From assembly GCA_023818695.1 (NCBI GenBank), contig JAMWCF010000004.1, positions 1 to 50,271 on the forward strand: a stretch of DNA of 50,271 nt. Direction: 5' to 3'. Below are positions 17,103 through 25,100 of this stretch, in pieces. Position 1 is the first letter of the stretch; the number at the start of each line of letters is the position of its first letter. The notes below the pieces were generated by a model. The model did no database searches, was not told where the DNA came from, and worked only from the letters and a program-made list of their open reading frames with translations. Position numbers and translations under genes: made by a program. This DNA comes from Candidatus Omnitrophota bacterium (lineage in GTDB: Bacteria; Omnitrophota; Gorgyraeia; 1-14-0-20-64-10).

Positions 17103-20100
17103 CTACTGGGATTCGGTCTGGCCGGCGGCGGAAGAAACGGAAAGAGGAACCGGCCTGGCTGAAAGGAAATCCCCCTGGCGGATCGAAAGGCGGTTCTCCA
17201 TTTTCCTGGTGATATAGGCCATCGCCAAACCACTCTGATCGATGTCGCCCAGCTCGACCTCCACCACCTCTTTGCCTCCGGCGCTCAAGCGCATCGCCGA
17301 CCCGGCCTTCGCCCACTCAACATTCTCGACGGAGAGAACCAGGAATCCGAGTTTATCCTCCACGCGATAGACCTTGACCGGAGAAACCGGTCCCTCGGCG
17401 AGGGCGGGTGGCGGTTCCTGCGGCTGGAGCGCAGCCGTTTCCGTGCCAGCCGACGGCCGACTGATGGAGGGGATGGGGGCCGACGGCGGTTCCTGTTCGA
17501 TCGGACGCCTTAACTCCTCGCGCAATCGCTTCAAATCCCGCTCCTTTTCATCCAGCTGTTCCGTTAGGGTCCTGATCCGGTCTTCGTAACCGCTTTTCAC
17601 GGTGTCCCTTTCCTGCAGACTCTGCTGGTAGGCGGCCTGCGCTGTCTGAAGATCTTTCTGGAGCCGATCCAATTCCAGCCGGATGGAACGCTCCTCGGTC
17701 AGGAACTGGTCCTCTCTCCCCTGGGCCTGGATCCGGTACCTCTGGGTCTCGGACTGGGCGTCGGCCAACTCCTTCCGGAGCGCCGTCCTTTCGGACTGCA
17801 TCCTGTCCAGCTGCTCATCCCGTTCTCCCAGCGTCAGCTTGAGGGTGTCCCTCTCCTGCTCCAGCAGACCGATCTGGTCCCGAAGACGACCGGCCTCTTC
17901 CCGGAGCCCACGGAGTTCATTGAGCTGTTCGGATTGGACCCTCTGGCTGATCCTCAACTGTTCCTGGATATCGGCCAAAGTCTGCTGCGTGCTGGTGTAA
18001 TCGGACTTCACCTGCGAAGATGCGGATTTCAGGTCGGCCAGAGAGGAGGTCAGCCGCCGGAGTTCCTCCTCTTTCGCTTCAAGTGTCTGCTTGAGGCGGT
18101 CATTTTCCGTTACCAGCGCGGCCTGCTGCCTCTCCAGGCGCCGGATCTCTTCCTGCTGACCGGCTATCTTCTGCTGGGCATCCGTCGAGAATTTCGAAAG
18201 ATCCGTCGCCTCCCGCTGAAGGGTCTGCTGCAGCTCTTCCAAATGCTGAATCCTCTCCTGCAAATCGGACACATGGGCCTGCGAGGCCTCCAACCGGACC
18301 TCCTGCCTCTCCCGGCTCTGGCTCAATTCGGTATTCAGCTGCCGAACATGGGAAAGAGCCTCCGACAGCTTCAAACGCTCGCTCTTCAACTGCGCCAGTT
18401 GCTGCTGGGCCTGGTCAAGCGCGGTGCTTCGATACGCGGCCTCCTCCTGCTGCGCCTGGATCTTCATCTGGGCCGCTGCCAACCCCTTCTGCGCTTCCAC
18501 CATCTGGGCTTGGATCTTATCGGCCGCCTCCTGCTGCGCCTTCACCTGTTTCTCCAGAAAATCCGCTCTCTGAAGCAGCGTGCCTCTTTCCTCGGATAGG
18601 GCTTCTATCTCCTTCTGCGCGGCCCGGATCGCTTCTTCTCTCGATTGAAGGGTCCCCTTTAACTCATCCAACGTTTTCTGGAGTTCGGCCTCCCGCTGGT
18701 TCAGGCGGACGTTGTTGTCCCGCTCTTGCGCCAGCTGTTTTTCCATCTGGGCAAGGGCGCTGCGCCCCGCCTCAAGCTGGGCGCTTTTTGCCTGCAGCGA
18801 CTCCGTCAGCACCGCTCCCTCCTTCTTCGCCTGGGAAAGCTCCTGGACAATCTCCTTGATCCGGCTGTCCAGCTGGCTCTTCTCCTTCTGCGCCCCTTTT
18901 AGGGAGTTCTCCAACTGGGCGATCTTCCTGGCTGCCTGGGTCGCCTCATCCTCCAACCGGGATTTCATGTTCCGGAAATCATCCAAAGATCTGGAAAGAT
19001 CCCCCTGCGTCTCCTGAAGCTGCTGCTGTAGCTTGGCCTCCTTCTTGGACGCTTCCTCCAAACGGCGGACCAGGGAACCACGCTCTTCCTGGACGCGCTG
19101 AATCTGCTCCTTCAGGCCGACGATGAGATCATGCTGCTCTTCCCTGGCCTTGCCCAGCTCACCAGCCAGCTTCTGGAGCCGATCCAGCTCCTTGGCCTGA
19201 AGGGAGCGCTCCTGCGCCATCAAGGCCAGATCATTCTCGAGAACCGCCGTCGCCTCCTTCTGCTTGCGGCGCTCTTCCCGCTCCGTCTGCAACTGCTGGT
19301 TGGCGGCGGCGAGCTCTTTCGACAGGCGTTCCGCGGTCCTGCCGGCGTTTTCCACCTCCTGTTTCAGCTTCAGCACCGATTCTTCCGACAGCCCGAGCGT
19401 TTTCCTCATCTGGGCAAGATCGGCTTCACGCTGGGCGAGCTCTTTCCGAAGCTGCTCGACCGCCTTCTTCCCCTCCTGGTCCGACTGGGACAGACGGCGG
19501 ATCTCTTCTGACTTCGCCCGGATCTCTTTCTGGTCGATTCTCCCCTGTTCCTCCAGCGCATTCGAAGAGGCGGCAAGAGCCGATAACTCCTTGCGCGCCG
19601 AAGCCAGCTCCGCCTCCATCTGCTGCCGCGTCCTCTTCAAATCGGCATACTCCCGGCGCAGGTTTTCCAACTCGGCGGAAAGAGCCCTGACCTTTTCCTG
19701 TTCCTCTCGCACAGTGGCTTCCAAACGGGCTTCGGACGCTTCCTTGGCTTGCCTGGCCTCTTGAAGTTCTTTGTCGGTCTTCTGAAGCCGCTCCTCCAAA
19801 CGGGAGGCCTGTGTCGAAGCCGCTTCCAGCTCCTTCTCCAGCGCCGCCTTTCTATCCTGGAGCCCCAACACCTCCTTTTTCAGATCGGCCAGAACAAGCT
19901 GCTGCTCTGCCCGCTCCGCCCGAAGATCGTCGTTGAACTGCCTCTGTTTGGCCAGTTCGGCCTCCCGCATTTTCAGATCCTCCGTCAAAACAGCCGCCCG
20001 CCTTTCGAGCTGATCGATGGAAGTGGTGAGATCCCGGTTCCTCTTTTCACTGCTGCGAAGGGATTCCTGCGCGGAACCGAGCTGCTTGCCTAGAACCTGC

Positions 20101-21938
20101 GATGTCTCCCTGAACCGCATTGCCTCTTTTTCCAAAGAGGCGATCCTTTCACTGGCCTTCTTCAGCTCTCCCTGCACACCCGCCAAAAGGGCTTCCTTCT
20201 CCTGCCACTCTTTCTGCAAGTCGGCCAGCTCTTGCTCGACCTCCTCCAAGCGGCCGCGCAGCGTGGACTCCCGCTGGCGGCTTTCCGCCAGTTGCTGCGA
20301 AAGCTCCCTCTCCTTCCGGCGAACCACCTCCAGCTCCTTTTCAAGCTCACCCTGCGTCTCGCGCTTGGATTTCTGAAGTTCCGCAAACGCAATTTCCTTC
20401 TCTCTCAAAGTCGACTGGGTCTCTTTCAGACCCGCTCGCGCGCTCTCCAGCTCTTTTTCCAAGCTGGCTTTACCCGCATCCAACCTTTCAACCTGCCTCT
20501 GAAGAGCCGCCAACTCCGCCCGTTGCTTCTCCCCCTCCCTCGTCAACTCCATGGAAAGGGACTGGAGCCGCTTCAACTCCTCCTCCCTGATTCTTCCCGC
20601 TTCTTCAGCGGCTGCCAGTTTCGTCTCCAGACCGCCTATCCTCTGCTGAAGATCCTTGTTCTGCTTCTGCTCTCTCCACAGCTCATCCCGGGCGGCGCGC
20701 AGGGTCTCGGAAAAGGATTTTGACTCCTCCCTCAACCGGGCGACCGTCTGATCCAGCGTCGCGGAACCCCCTTCCAGATCCTTTAATTCCCGCTCAAGCA
20801 GACCAATCCGGTCCTCCTTTTCCTTCAACTGCTTTTGGAGCGAAGCAACCTGCTTTGTCAGCAATTCCTGGGATGAAACCGCCTGCCTTATCTGATTCGC
20901 CTTCTCCTGCAGCTCTTTCTGAACCGCAGCGTGCTCTTTCCGAAGTTTTTCATACTCCTGATCCCGCTTGGCGAACGATTCCTTTTCCGCGCGCGATCCT
21001 TCCAGGGCGACCGACAACCGCTGTTTCTCCGATTCCGCCGATGCCAACCGCTCCTTCAGATCCAGCTCTGATTTCCGGACGGCTTCCAGCTCACCCGTGA
21101 GAGACCCGATCCTCCTCTGAAGGTCCTGTAGCGCGGCATCATGATCGGATTTGGCCTTCAGGAGATCACCCTGTTCCCGCTGGGCGGCCGCAGCCATCTT
21201 CCGGGAGGCGTCCAGCTCCTGGTTCAAACGAGCGATCTCAAGGCGCAGCGGCTGGGCCGTCTGTTCGGTCTGCGCTCCCGCTGCCCTCGACAAATCCATC
21301 TGTCGGTTCAGGGAAATCAGCTGTTCCTTCAGCTCCTCCTGCGAACGGCGAAGCCGCCGGATCTCTTCCTCCTTCTGTCCGAGCAGAAGCTCCATATCCG
21401 ACGCCGGCGCGGGAGCCGACTCGGACCGGACAGCCGGCTCCCGCGCCGGCGGTTCCGCAGCGGAATCACCCAAAGCAGCGGCGAGGCGGTAAAAATCCAG
21501 GAAAACCTTCTCCCCGGAAAGATTCTGGAAAATCTGGTCCAGAAGAACCGGGAAATCCCCCGCCAACGGGTGTCCCTCGAACTTATCCTCGGCAATCCCC
21601 AGCAAGGGGATGGCCCATCTTCTGGCGTAATTCACCTCTTCGTCGGGGCCGTAATAGTGGACCCGGCTGACCGACGGCTGCTCGGCAAGCTGGATCAGCG
21701 CGGAGGTGAGGGAGCCGTCATCGATCAGAATCCGGGGAAAGAGATTCGCCGCCCTCTGCGCGGCCGGATAGCGGGACAGCGCCGTCTGGCTCACGACGAC
21801 CCACACCCCGGGCTGGGGATTCAGTCCCTCTCTGGCCTGGTCGATAATCTCCTCCTGCGCCCTTGAAAAGGGAACAGGCCCGCACACCGCCATGCTGAAA
21901 ACGACGGTAAAAATAAAAAGCTTGAAGCTGACTTTCAT
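17103..21938 (-). CDS. Giant exported coiled-coil protein (1611 aa)
   Basis: A signal peptide (MKVSFKLFIFTVVFSMAVCG) is followed by a globular domain at residues 30-160 (GVWVVVSQTALSRYP, RVHYYGPDEEVNYARRWAIP). Next is a short Ala/Pro linker and nearly 1300 residues of heptad-rich coiled coil (about 185-1480), rich in E, K, Q, R and L. A proline-rich linker leads to a C-terminal beta domain (about 1520-1595: VKVYRVEDKLGFLVLSVEN, VVEVELGDIDQSGLAMAYI). At 1.5 Å per residue the coil could span on the order of 190 nm if fully extended, much more than a periplasm. It therefore probably folds back, lies along the envelope or projects outward. It is the last gene of the secretin operon and overlaps the previous gene by four bases. 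Function unknown; a spacer, tether or filament role is inferred. Confidence 0.88.
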   Translation of the reverse strand: MKVSFKLFIFTVVFSMAVCGPVPFSRAQEEIIDQAREGLNPQPGVWVVVSQTALSRYPAAQRAANLFPRILIDDGSLTSALIQLAEQPSVSRVHYYGPDEEVNYARRWAIPLLGIAEDKFEGHPLAGDFPVLLDQIFQNLSGEKVFLDFYRLAAALGDSAAEPPAREPAVRSESAPAPASDMELLLGQKEEEIRRLRRSQEELKEQLISLNRQMDLSRAAGAQTEQTAQPLRLEIARLNQELDASRKMAAAAQREQGDLLKAKSDHDAALQDLQRRIGSLTGELEAVRKSELDLKERLASAESEKQRLSVALEGSRAEKESFAKRDQEYEKLRKEHAAVQKELQEKANQIRQAVSSQELLTKQVASLQKQLKEKEDRIGLLERELKDLEGGSATLDQTVARLREESKSFSETLRAARDELWREQKQNKDLQQRIGGLETKLAAAEEAGRIREEELKRLQSLSMELTREGEKQRAELAALQRQVERLDAGKASLEKELESARAGLKETQSTLREKEIAFAELQKSKRETQGELEKELEVVRRKERELSQQLAESRQRESTLRGRLEEVEQELADLQKEWQEKEALLAGVQGELKKASERIASLEKEAMRFRETSQVLGKQLGSAQESLRSSEKRNRDLTTSIDQLERRAAVLTEDLKMREAELAKQRQFNDDLRAERAEQQLVLADLKKEVLGLQDRKAALEKELEAASTQASRLEERLQKTDKELQEARQAKEASEARLEATVREEQEKVRALSAELENLRREYADLKRTRQQMEAELASARKELSALAASSNALEEQGRIDQKEIRAKSEEIRRLSQSDQEGKKAVEQLRKELAQREADLAQMRKTLGLSEESVLKLKQEVENAGRTAERLSKELAAANQQLQTEREERRKQKEATAVLENDLALMAQERSLQAKELDRLQKLAGELGKAREEQHDLIVGLKEQIQRVQEERGSLVRRLEEASKKEAKLQQQLQETQGDLSRSLDDFRNMKSRLEDEATQAARKIAQLENSLKGAQKEKSQLDSRIKEIVQELSQAKKEGAVLTESLQAKSAQLEAGRSALAQMEKQLAQERDNNVRLNQREAELQKTLDELKGTLQSREEAIRAAQKEIEALSEERGTLLQRADFLEKQVKAQQEAADKIQAQMVEAQKGLAAAQMKIQAQQEEAAYRSTALDQAQQQLAQLKSERLKLSEALSHVRQLNTELSQSRERQEVRLEASQAHVSDLQERIQHLEELQQTLQREATDLSKFSTDAQQKIAGQQEEIRRLERQQAALVTENDRLKQTLEAKEEELRRLTSSLADLKSASSQVKSDYTSTQQTLADIQEQLRISQRVQSEQLNELRGLREEAGRLRDQIGLLEQERDTLKLTLGERDEQLDRMQSERTALRKELADAQSETQRYRIQAQGREDQFLTEERSIRLELDRLQKDLQTAQAAYQQSLQERDTVKSGYEDRIRTLTEQLDEKERDLKRLREELRRPIEQEPPSAPIPSISRPSAGTETAALQPQEPPPALAEGPVSPVKVYRVEDKLGFLVLSVENVEWAKAGSAMRLSAGGKEVVEVELGDIDQSGLAMAYITRKMENRLSIRQGDFLSARPVPLSVSSAAGQTESQ

Positions 21939-22972
21939 TGTTCTCTCCTGGCACGCTGGGCGTTTAGTTGTTCCGACAAATCGAGGGCAAGCACGAGATC
22001 GGCTATCCGGTTGTTGGCGGCCGCCAGCTCATTCTTCATCCGAGCATACTCATCCTGGCGCTGCTGAAGCTCCCGAGCCAGCTGTTCTTTGGCGTTCACC
22101 GCCTCCTGAAGCTCCCGCTGGAGATGCTCCAACCGCTGCTGGGACTCCGTCTTGAGATCCGCCATCTGGCGCTCCAGCTTATTCATCCCGGATCGCGCGC
22201 TCTTGGCGCTTCGTTCAAAGTGGTTGCGCTCCTCCTCCAGTTTCTCCATTTTGGCTTCCAGGAAATCGAGCCGGTCCTGCAGTTTCTCCTTCTGCCGGAC
22301 GACCGGCTCCGCCTGCCGCCGGGCCTGCTGGACAGCTCTCTCCAAGCTCTTTTTCTCCGACTCCAAACGGCGATTCTCGACATCCAAGGAGGCTACTCGC
22401 TCTTTCAGGCCGGTTATTTCGTTCTGCGCCTCCTGCAAAGAAAGCTCCACCCTGGCCAACTGGCGATTCTTCTCATTCAGGGCCTGGCGTTCCGCTTTCA
22501 ATTCCGCCTGCAGCCCCTTTTGGAACCTCTCGATCCCATCCATACCGCTCTGGATCGCCTGAAGCCGGGCGGTCCGTTCCTGCAACATTCGGATCAATTC
22601 TTCGGGGCTCTTTTTGCCCAACTGGACCGGATCCAGATTGACCGCGCCCGGCCGAACATCCATGCTGGAAAGCTCCAAGCGCGTCCGTTCCAGGTCGCTT
22701 TTCACACGGGCCAGCTCCTGCCGCTGGCCCGCCAACTCCTGCTTCGTCTCTTCCAGCTCCTTTTCGAGATGGTCCCGGCGCTCCTGGACCTTGGCCAGCT
22801 CCTCGCGGATTCCTTTGACCTGCCGCATTTGAGAGGCCAAGGCCTGACGGTCTTGAAGACGGCTCTTTACCGCTTCCGAACGGGAAATTATTTTCCAGGC
22901 GACGCTGGTGAGCAGGACGGCGGCGATGGCGATCAAAAGGTACTTACCCCACAGCCCCCGGGGCTTGGTCAT
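21935..22972 (-). CDS. Membrane-anchored coiled-coil protein
   Basis: 345 residues from the ATG at 22972 (AGGAAGG ribosome site). The N-terminal transmembrane helix is at residues 8-25 (WGKYLLIAIAAVLLTSVAW). The rest is almost entirely coiled coil (RREELAKV-like heptads from residue 35 to the end), so it is likely anchored in the inner membrane with a rod in the periplasm. Around residues 105-130 a less coiled patch reads MDVRPGAVNLDPVQLG. It overlaps the 1611-residue gene (ATGA) and is separated from the upstream operon genes by the MITE-like element. A longer frame using a TTG at 23008 is possible but less likely. Confidence 0.83.
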   Translation of the reverse strand: MTKPRGLWGKYLLIAIAAVLLTSVAWKIISRSEAVKSRLQDRQALASQMRQVKGIREELAKVQERRDHLEKELEETKQELAGQRQELARVKSDLERTRLELSSMDVRPGAVNLDPVQLGKKSPEELIRMLQERTARLQAIQSGMDGIERFQKGLQAELKAERQALNEKNRQLARVELSLQEAQNEITGLKERVASLDVENRRLESEKKSLERAVQQARRQAEPVVRQKEKLQDRLDFLEAKMEKLEEERNHFERSAKSARSGMNKLERQMADLKTESQQRLEHLQRELQEAVNAKEQLARELQQRQDEYARMKNELAAANNRIADLVLALDLSEQLNAQRARREQ

Positions 22973-23014
22973 GGACCCTTCCTGTCCCCTCTGTTTTTCT
23001 TCAGGCAAGGATTA

Positions 23015-23291
23015 GAGCCCCTTTCACAACCTGGCGTGAGCCGGGTTGCGTGCGCCAGGCGGCCAGATCCAAGGAACGACGACGAAGGCGTACTCCCTGG
23101 AGCACGTCGAGGAGGAGTGACGCCGGAGATGGCCGCCTGCCGCCGCAACCCGAAGGGCTGGGTTGAAATGCATCGCATCGCTTCGTCGCTCGTCGTCGCC
23201 GTATCTTGGTTCCATGATACGTCTCCTCCTCGCTCCTCGCGCTGCTCGCATTTGAGCCCAGCGCGGCCACGCGAGGTTGTGAAAGGGGCTC
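23015..23291. mobile_element. MITE-like element with 24-bp terminal inverted repeats
   Basis: A 277-base non-coding element is bounded by inverted repeats at 23015-23038 and 23268-23291. Both start GAGCCCCTTTCACAACCT and match at 23 of 24 positions. TTA flanks both ends (23012-23014 and 23292-23294), compatible with a 3-bp target duplication. The right-hand TTA is the stop codon (TAA) of the gene at 23292-23924. The interior holds further short inverted repeats and no plausible gene; no transposase is present. It accounts for the whole gap between 22972 and 23292. Confidence 0.75.
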
Positions 23292-23924
23292 TTATTTTTT
23301 CTTCGTTTTCTTGGTTGTTGCGGCCGGCTTCTCCGGTTGAGCGGCCGGCGGGGATGTCGGCTGCGCCTGCTGCGAGACAGACGTCTCCTCGGCAGGCGGC
23401 TGCGCCGGCGTTTCCGTGGCCGGAGGCGGTTCAGGGGGGGCAGCCGGCTTGAGCCGCCCGGAGAAGGACCAGTCGGTCACTGTGCCGCTGGCATCATGCT
23501 GACTCAAGATGCCGCTCATGGTTTCTCCAAAGAGCTGTCCCTGCCAGAAAACCACGTCTCCCCCCTCCGAAGCGCTCTGCATCGTCTCCCAGACGGGCAC
23601 CCCGCCCTTGATCGAAATGCTGAAATTGGTCGGTTCGTATCCCTTCTTCCCGAACCATTCGGAGCTGATTTTTCCCTTTTCGAAACGGAGGATGTCCGCA
23701 ACGGCCTTTTCCTTTTTGTCGCTCATGGGGGCCAGTTGAATTTCCCACTGGGTGCCGTTCAGGGCTTCGCGGGCCTTCTTCTCCGCTTCCAGGGCCAGCT
23801 CTTCCGGGGTTTTCTGCGGCTTCGCCGTCGTCGGCGCGGGTTTCTTGGCGCTCCAGCCATCCGAAGCCCACAGAAAAACCGCGAGAAAACCGGCCAACCA
23901 CACGAAGGACTTTCTATTCGTCAT
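23292..23924 (-). CDS. Secreted protein with the WETMQ-type domain
   Basis: 210 residues from the ATG at 23924. Signal peptide at residues 1-25 (SFVWLAGFLAVFLWASDGWS), a short helical stretch (ELALEAEKKAREALN), then a domain at residues 55-157: GTQWEIQLAPM, ADILRFEKGKISSEWF, WETMQ, VVFWQGQLFGETMSGILS. The same pattern forms the C-terminal exported domain of the RAYT fusion at 6424-7746. The tail is Pro/Ala/Gln-rich and ends TTKKTKKK, suggesting a surface- or peptidoglycan-contacting linker. It lies 23 bases behind the TM-TPR gene in the secretin operon. The domain is uncharacterised to my knowledge; no function is claimed. Confidence 0.85.
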   Translation of the reverse strand: MTNRKSFVWLAGFLAVFLWASDGWSAKKPAPTTAKPQKTPEELALEAEKKAREALNGTQWEIQLAPMSDKKEKAVADILRFEKGKISSEWFGKKGYEPTNFSISIKGGVPVWETMQSASEGGDVVFWQGQLFGETMSGILSQHDASGTVTDWSFSGRLKPAAPPEPPPATETPAQPPAEETSVSQQAQPTSPPAAQPEKPAATTKKTKKK

Positions 23925-23947
23925 CTTCTCTCTCCGATCTGTCCCGA

Positions 23948-25099
23948 TCATTCTACCAGTTTCTTTTCTGTCTCCAAAGTTTCCCATGACGCGATGTATT
24001 TTCTCACCCAGGAAGCGTCCTGCGCGTGAGGCTTCAACTGAAGGTACTTCCGAAAAAACTGGACCGCTTTTTCGGTATCCGGAATATACTCGGCATAAAT
24101 GACGCCGATGTTGTAATAAGCATCGGCGTCATCGGGCCTGATCTCAACGACCTTCTTGAATTCTTTCAGCGACTTGCCGTACTGTTTCTGCTCCGTCAGC
24201 AAAACGCCCAGGTTGTAATGCATGTCGGCCGTTTCCTTCACCAGCCGCTCATGCTGGCGGGCCAGCTTCGTCACTTCCGAGGGGACCCTGTTTGCCCTCC
24301 TCTCCAGCTCTTCGCTCTCGGCGACGAGGGCGATATAATCTTTTTCGAGCTTCTTGAGCCGGTCCATCAACTTCTGCAGCTGCGCTCTGCCTTTCTCCTC
24401 TTTGTCCGAGACCTCGCGCAGCGCTTTCTCGGCCGCCTTCAGTTCCCTTTCATTTTCCGCTAGCTCTTTTTCCCGCTCAAGCAGTTCCTTCTTCAGCTGC
24501 TGCTCCTTCGCCCCTTTCTGTGCGAGAGTCAGCTGGCGCTGGACCGCATCCCGCTGGGCCGTCAGCTTCTCGTTCATCTCCTTCAGGGAGGCCATCTGGC
24601 TCTCCAGCGGTTCCCTCTGTCCCAACAAGAGTCTGTTTTCGCGAGTCAGCCGCTTGATCACGGCATTCAGGCGCTGTCTTTCCCCCGCCAGAAGCTGGCG
24701 GTCCCCCTGCAGCCCTCTCAACTGCGACGCCAGACTGTCCCGCTCCTCGATCAAAACCTGTTTTGCCTGGTCCCACACCGCCTGTTCCCGCTGCAGCCGG
24801 GCATGCTCTTTCTCCAGATCCGCGTATTTCCGACTCAAGCTGTTGTAATCCTGCTGGAGCAGCTCCCATTGGTGGCCCAGAGAAGCGTACTGCTCCGAGA
24901 GGATCCTCTTGCGCTCTTTGGTCTGGGCCAGCTGGGTGGAGAGATCACCGTTGAGATAAAACAAGACGAAGACCACGCTGATCCACACCAGCGTCCCGGT
25001 CAGGTAAATGATCCTTCTCTTCCAGCTGAACGGCGCGGGAGCGCTTCTGGGCGAAAAGGACGCCGGCTGCGGCGGGGGAGTGGGTATCTCTGTCGTCAA
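23948..25099 (-). CDS. Membrane coiled-coil protein with C-terminal TPRs
   Basis: 383 residues from a TTG at 25099, immediately after the secretin stop. A Pro/Ser-rich cytoplasmic start is followed by a transmembrane helix at residues 30-48 (IIYLTGTLVWISVVFVLFY). A long coiled coil covers about 55-260, then two to three TPRs (MHYNLGVLLTEQKQYGKSL, DAYYNIGVIYAEYIPDTEK). Likely an inner-membrane protein whose rod and TPR head reach into the periplasm. Position and topology suggest a scaffold or pilotin-like partner of the secretin, comparable in layout only to TPR proteins of type IV pilus systems. Confidence 0.85.
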   Translation of the reverse strand: MTTEIPTPPPQPASFSPRSAPAPFSWKRRIIYLTGTLVWISVVFVLFYLNGDLSTQLAQTKERKRILSEQYASLGHQWELLQQDYNSLSRKYADLEKEHARLQREQAVWDQAKQVLIEERDSLASQLRGLQGDRQLLAGERQRLNAVIKRLTRENRLLLGQREPLESQMASLKEMNEKLTAQRDAVQRQLTLAQKGAKEQQLKKELLEREKELAENERELKAAEKALREVSDKEEKGRAQLQKLMDRLKKLEKDYIALVAESEELERRANRVPSEVTKLARQHERLVKETADMHYNLGVLLTEQKQYGKSLKEFKKVVEIRPDDADAYYNIGVIYAEYIPDTEKAVQFFRKYLQLKPHAQDASWVRKYIASWETLETEKKLVE

Positions 25100-25100
25100 T

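Noticed and set aside
21968-23452. Plus-strand ORF of 494 codons over the coiled-coil genes and MITE
   Set aside because: Leu/Gln/Arg-rich antisense of heptad sequence; it also runs through the non-coding insertion element. Similar shadows exist over 17103-21938 and 44504-48439.
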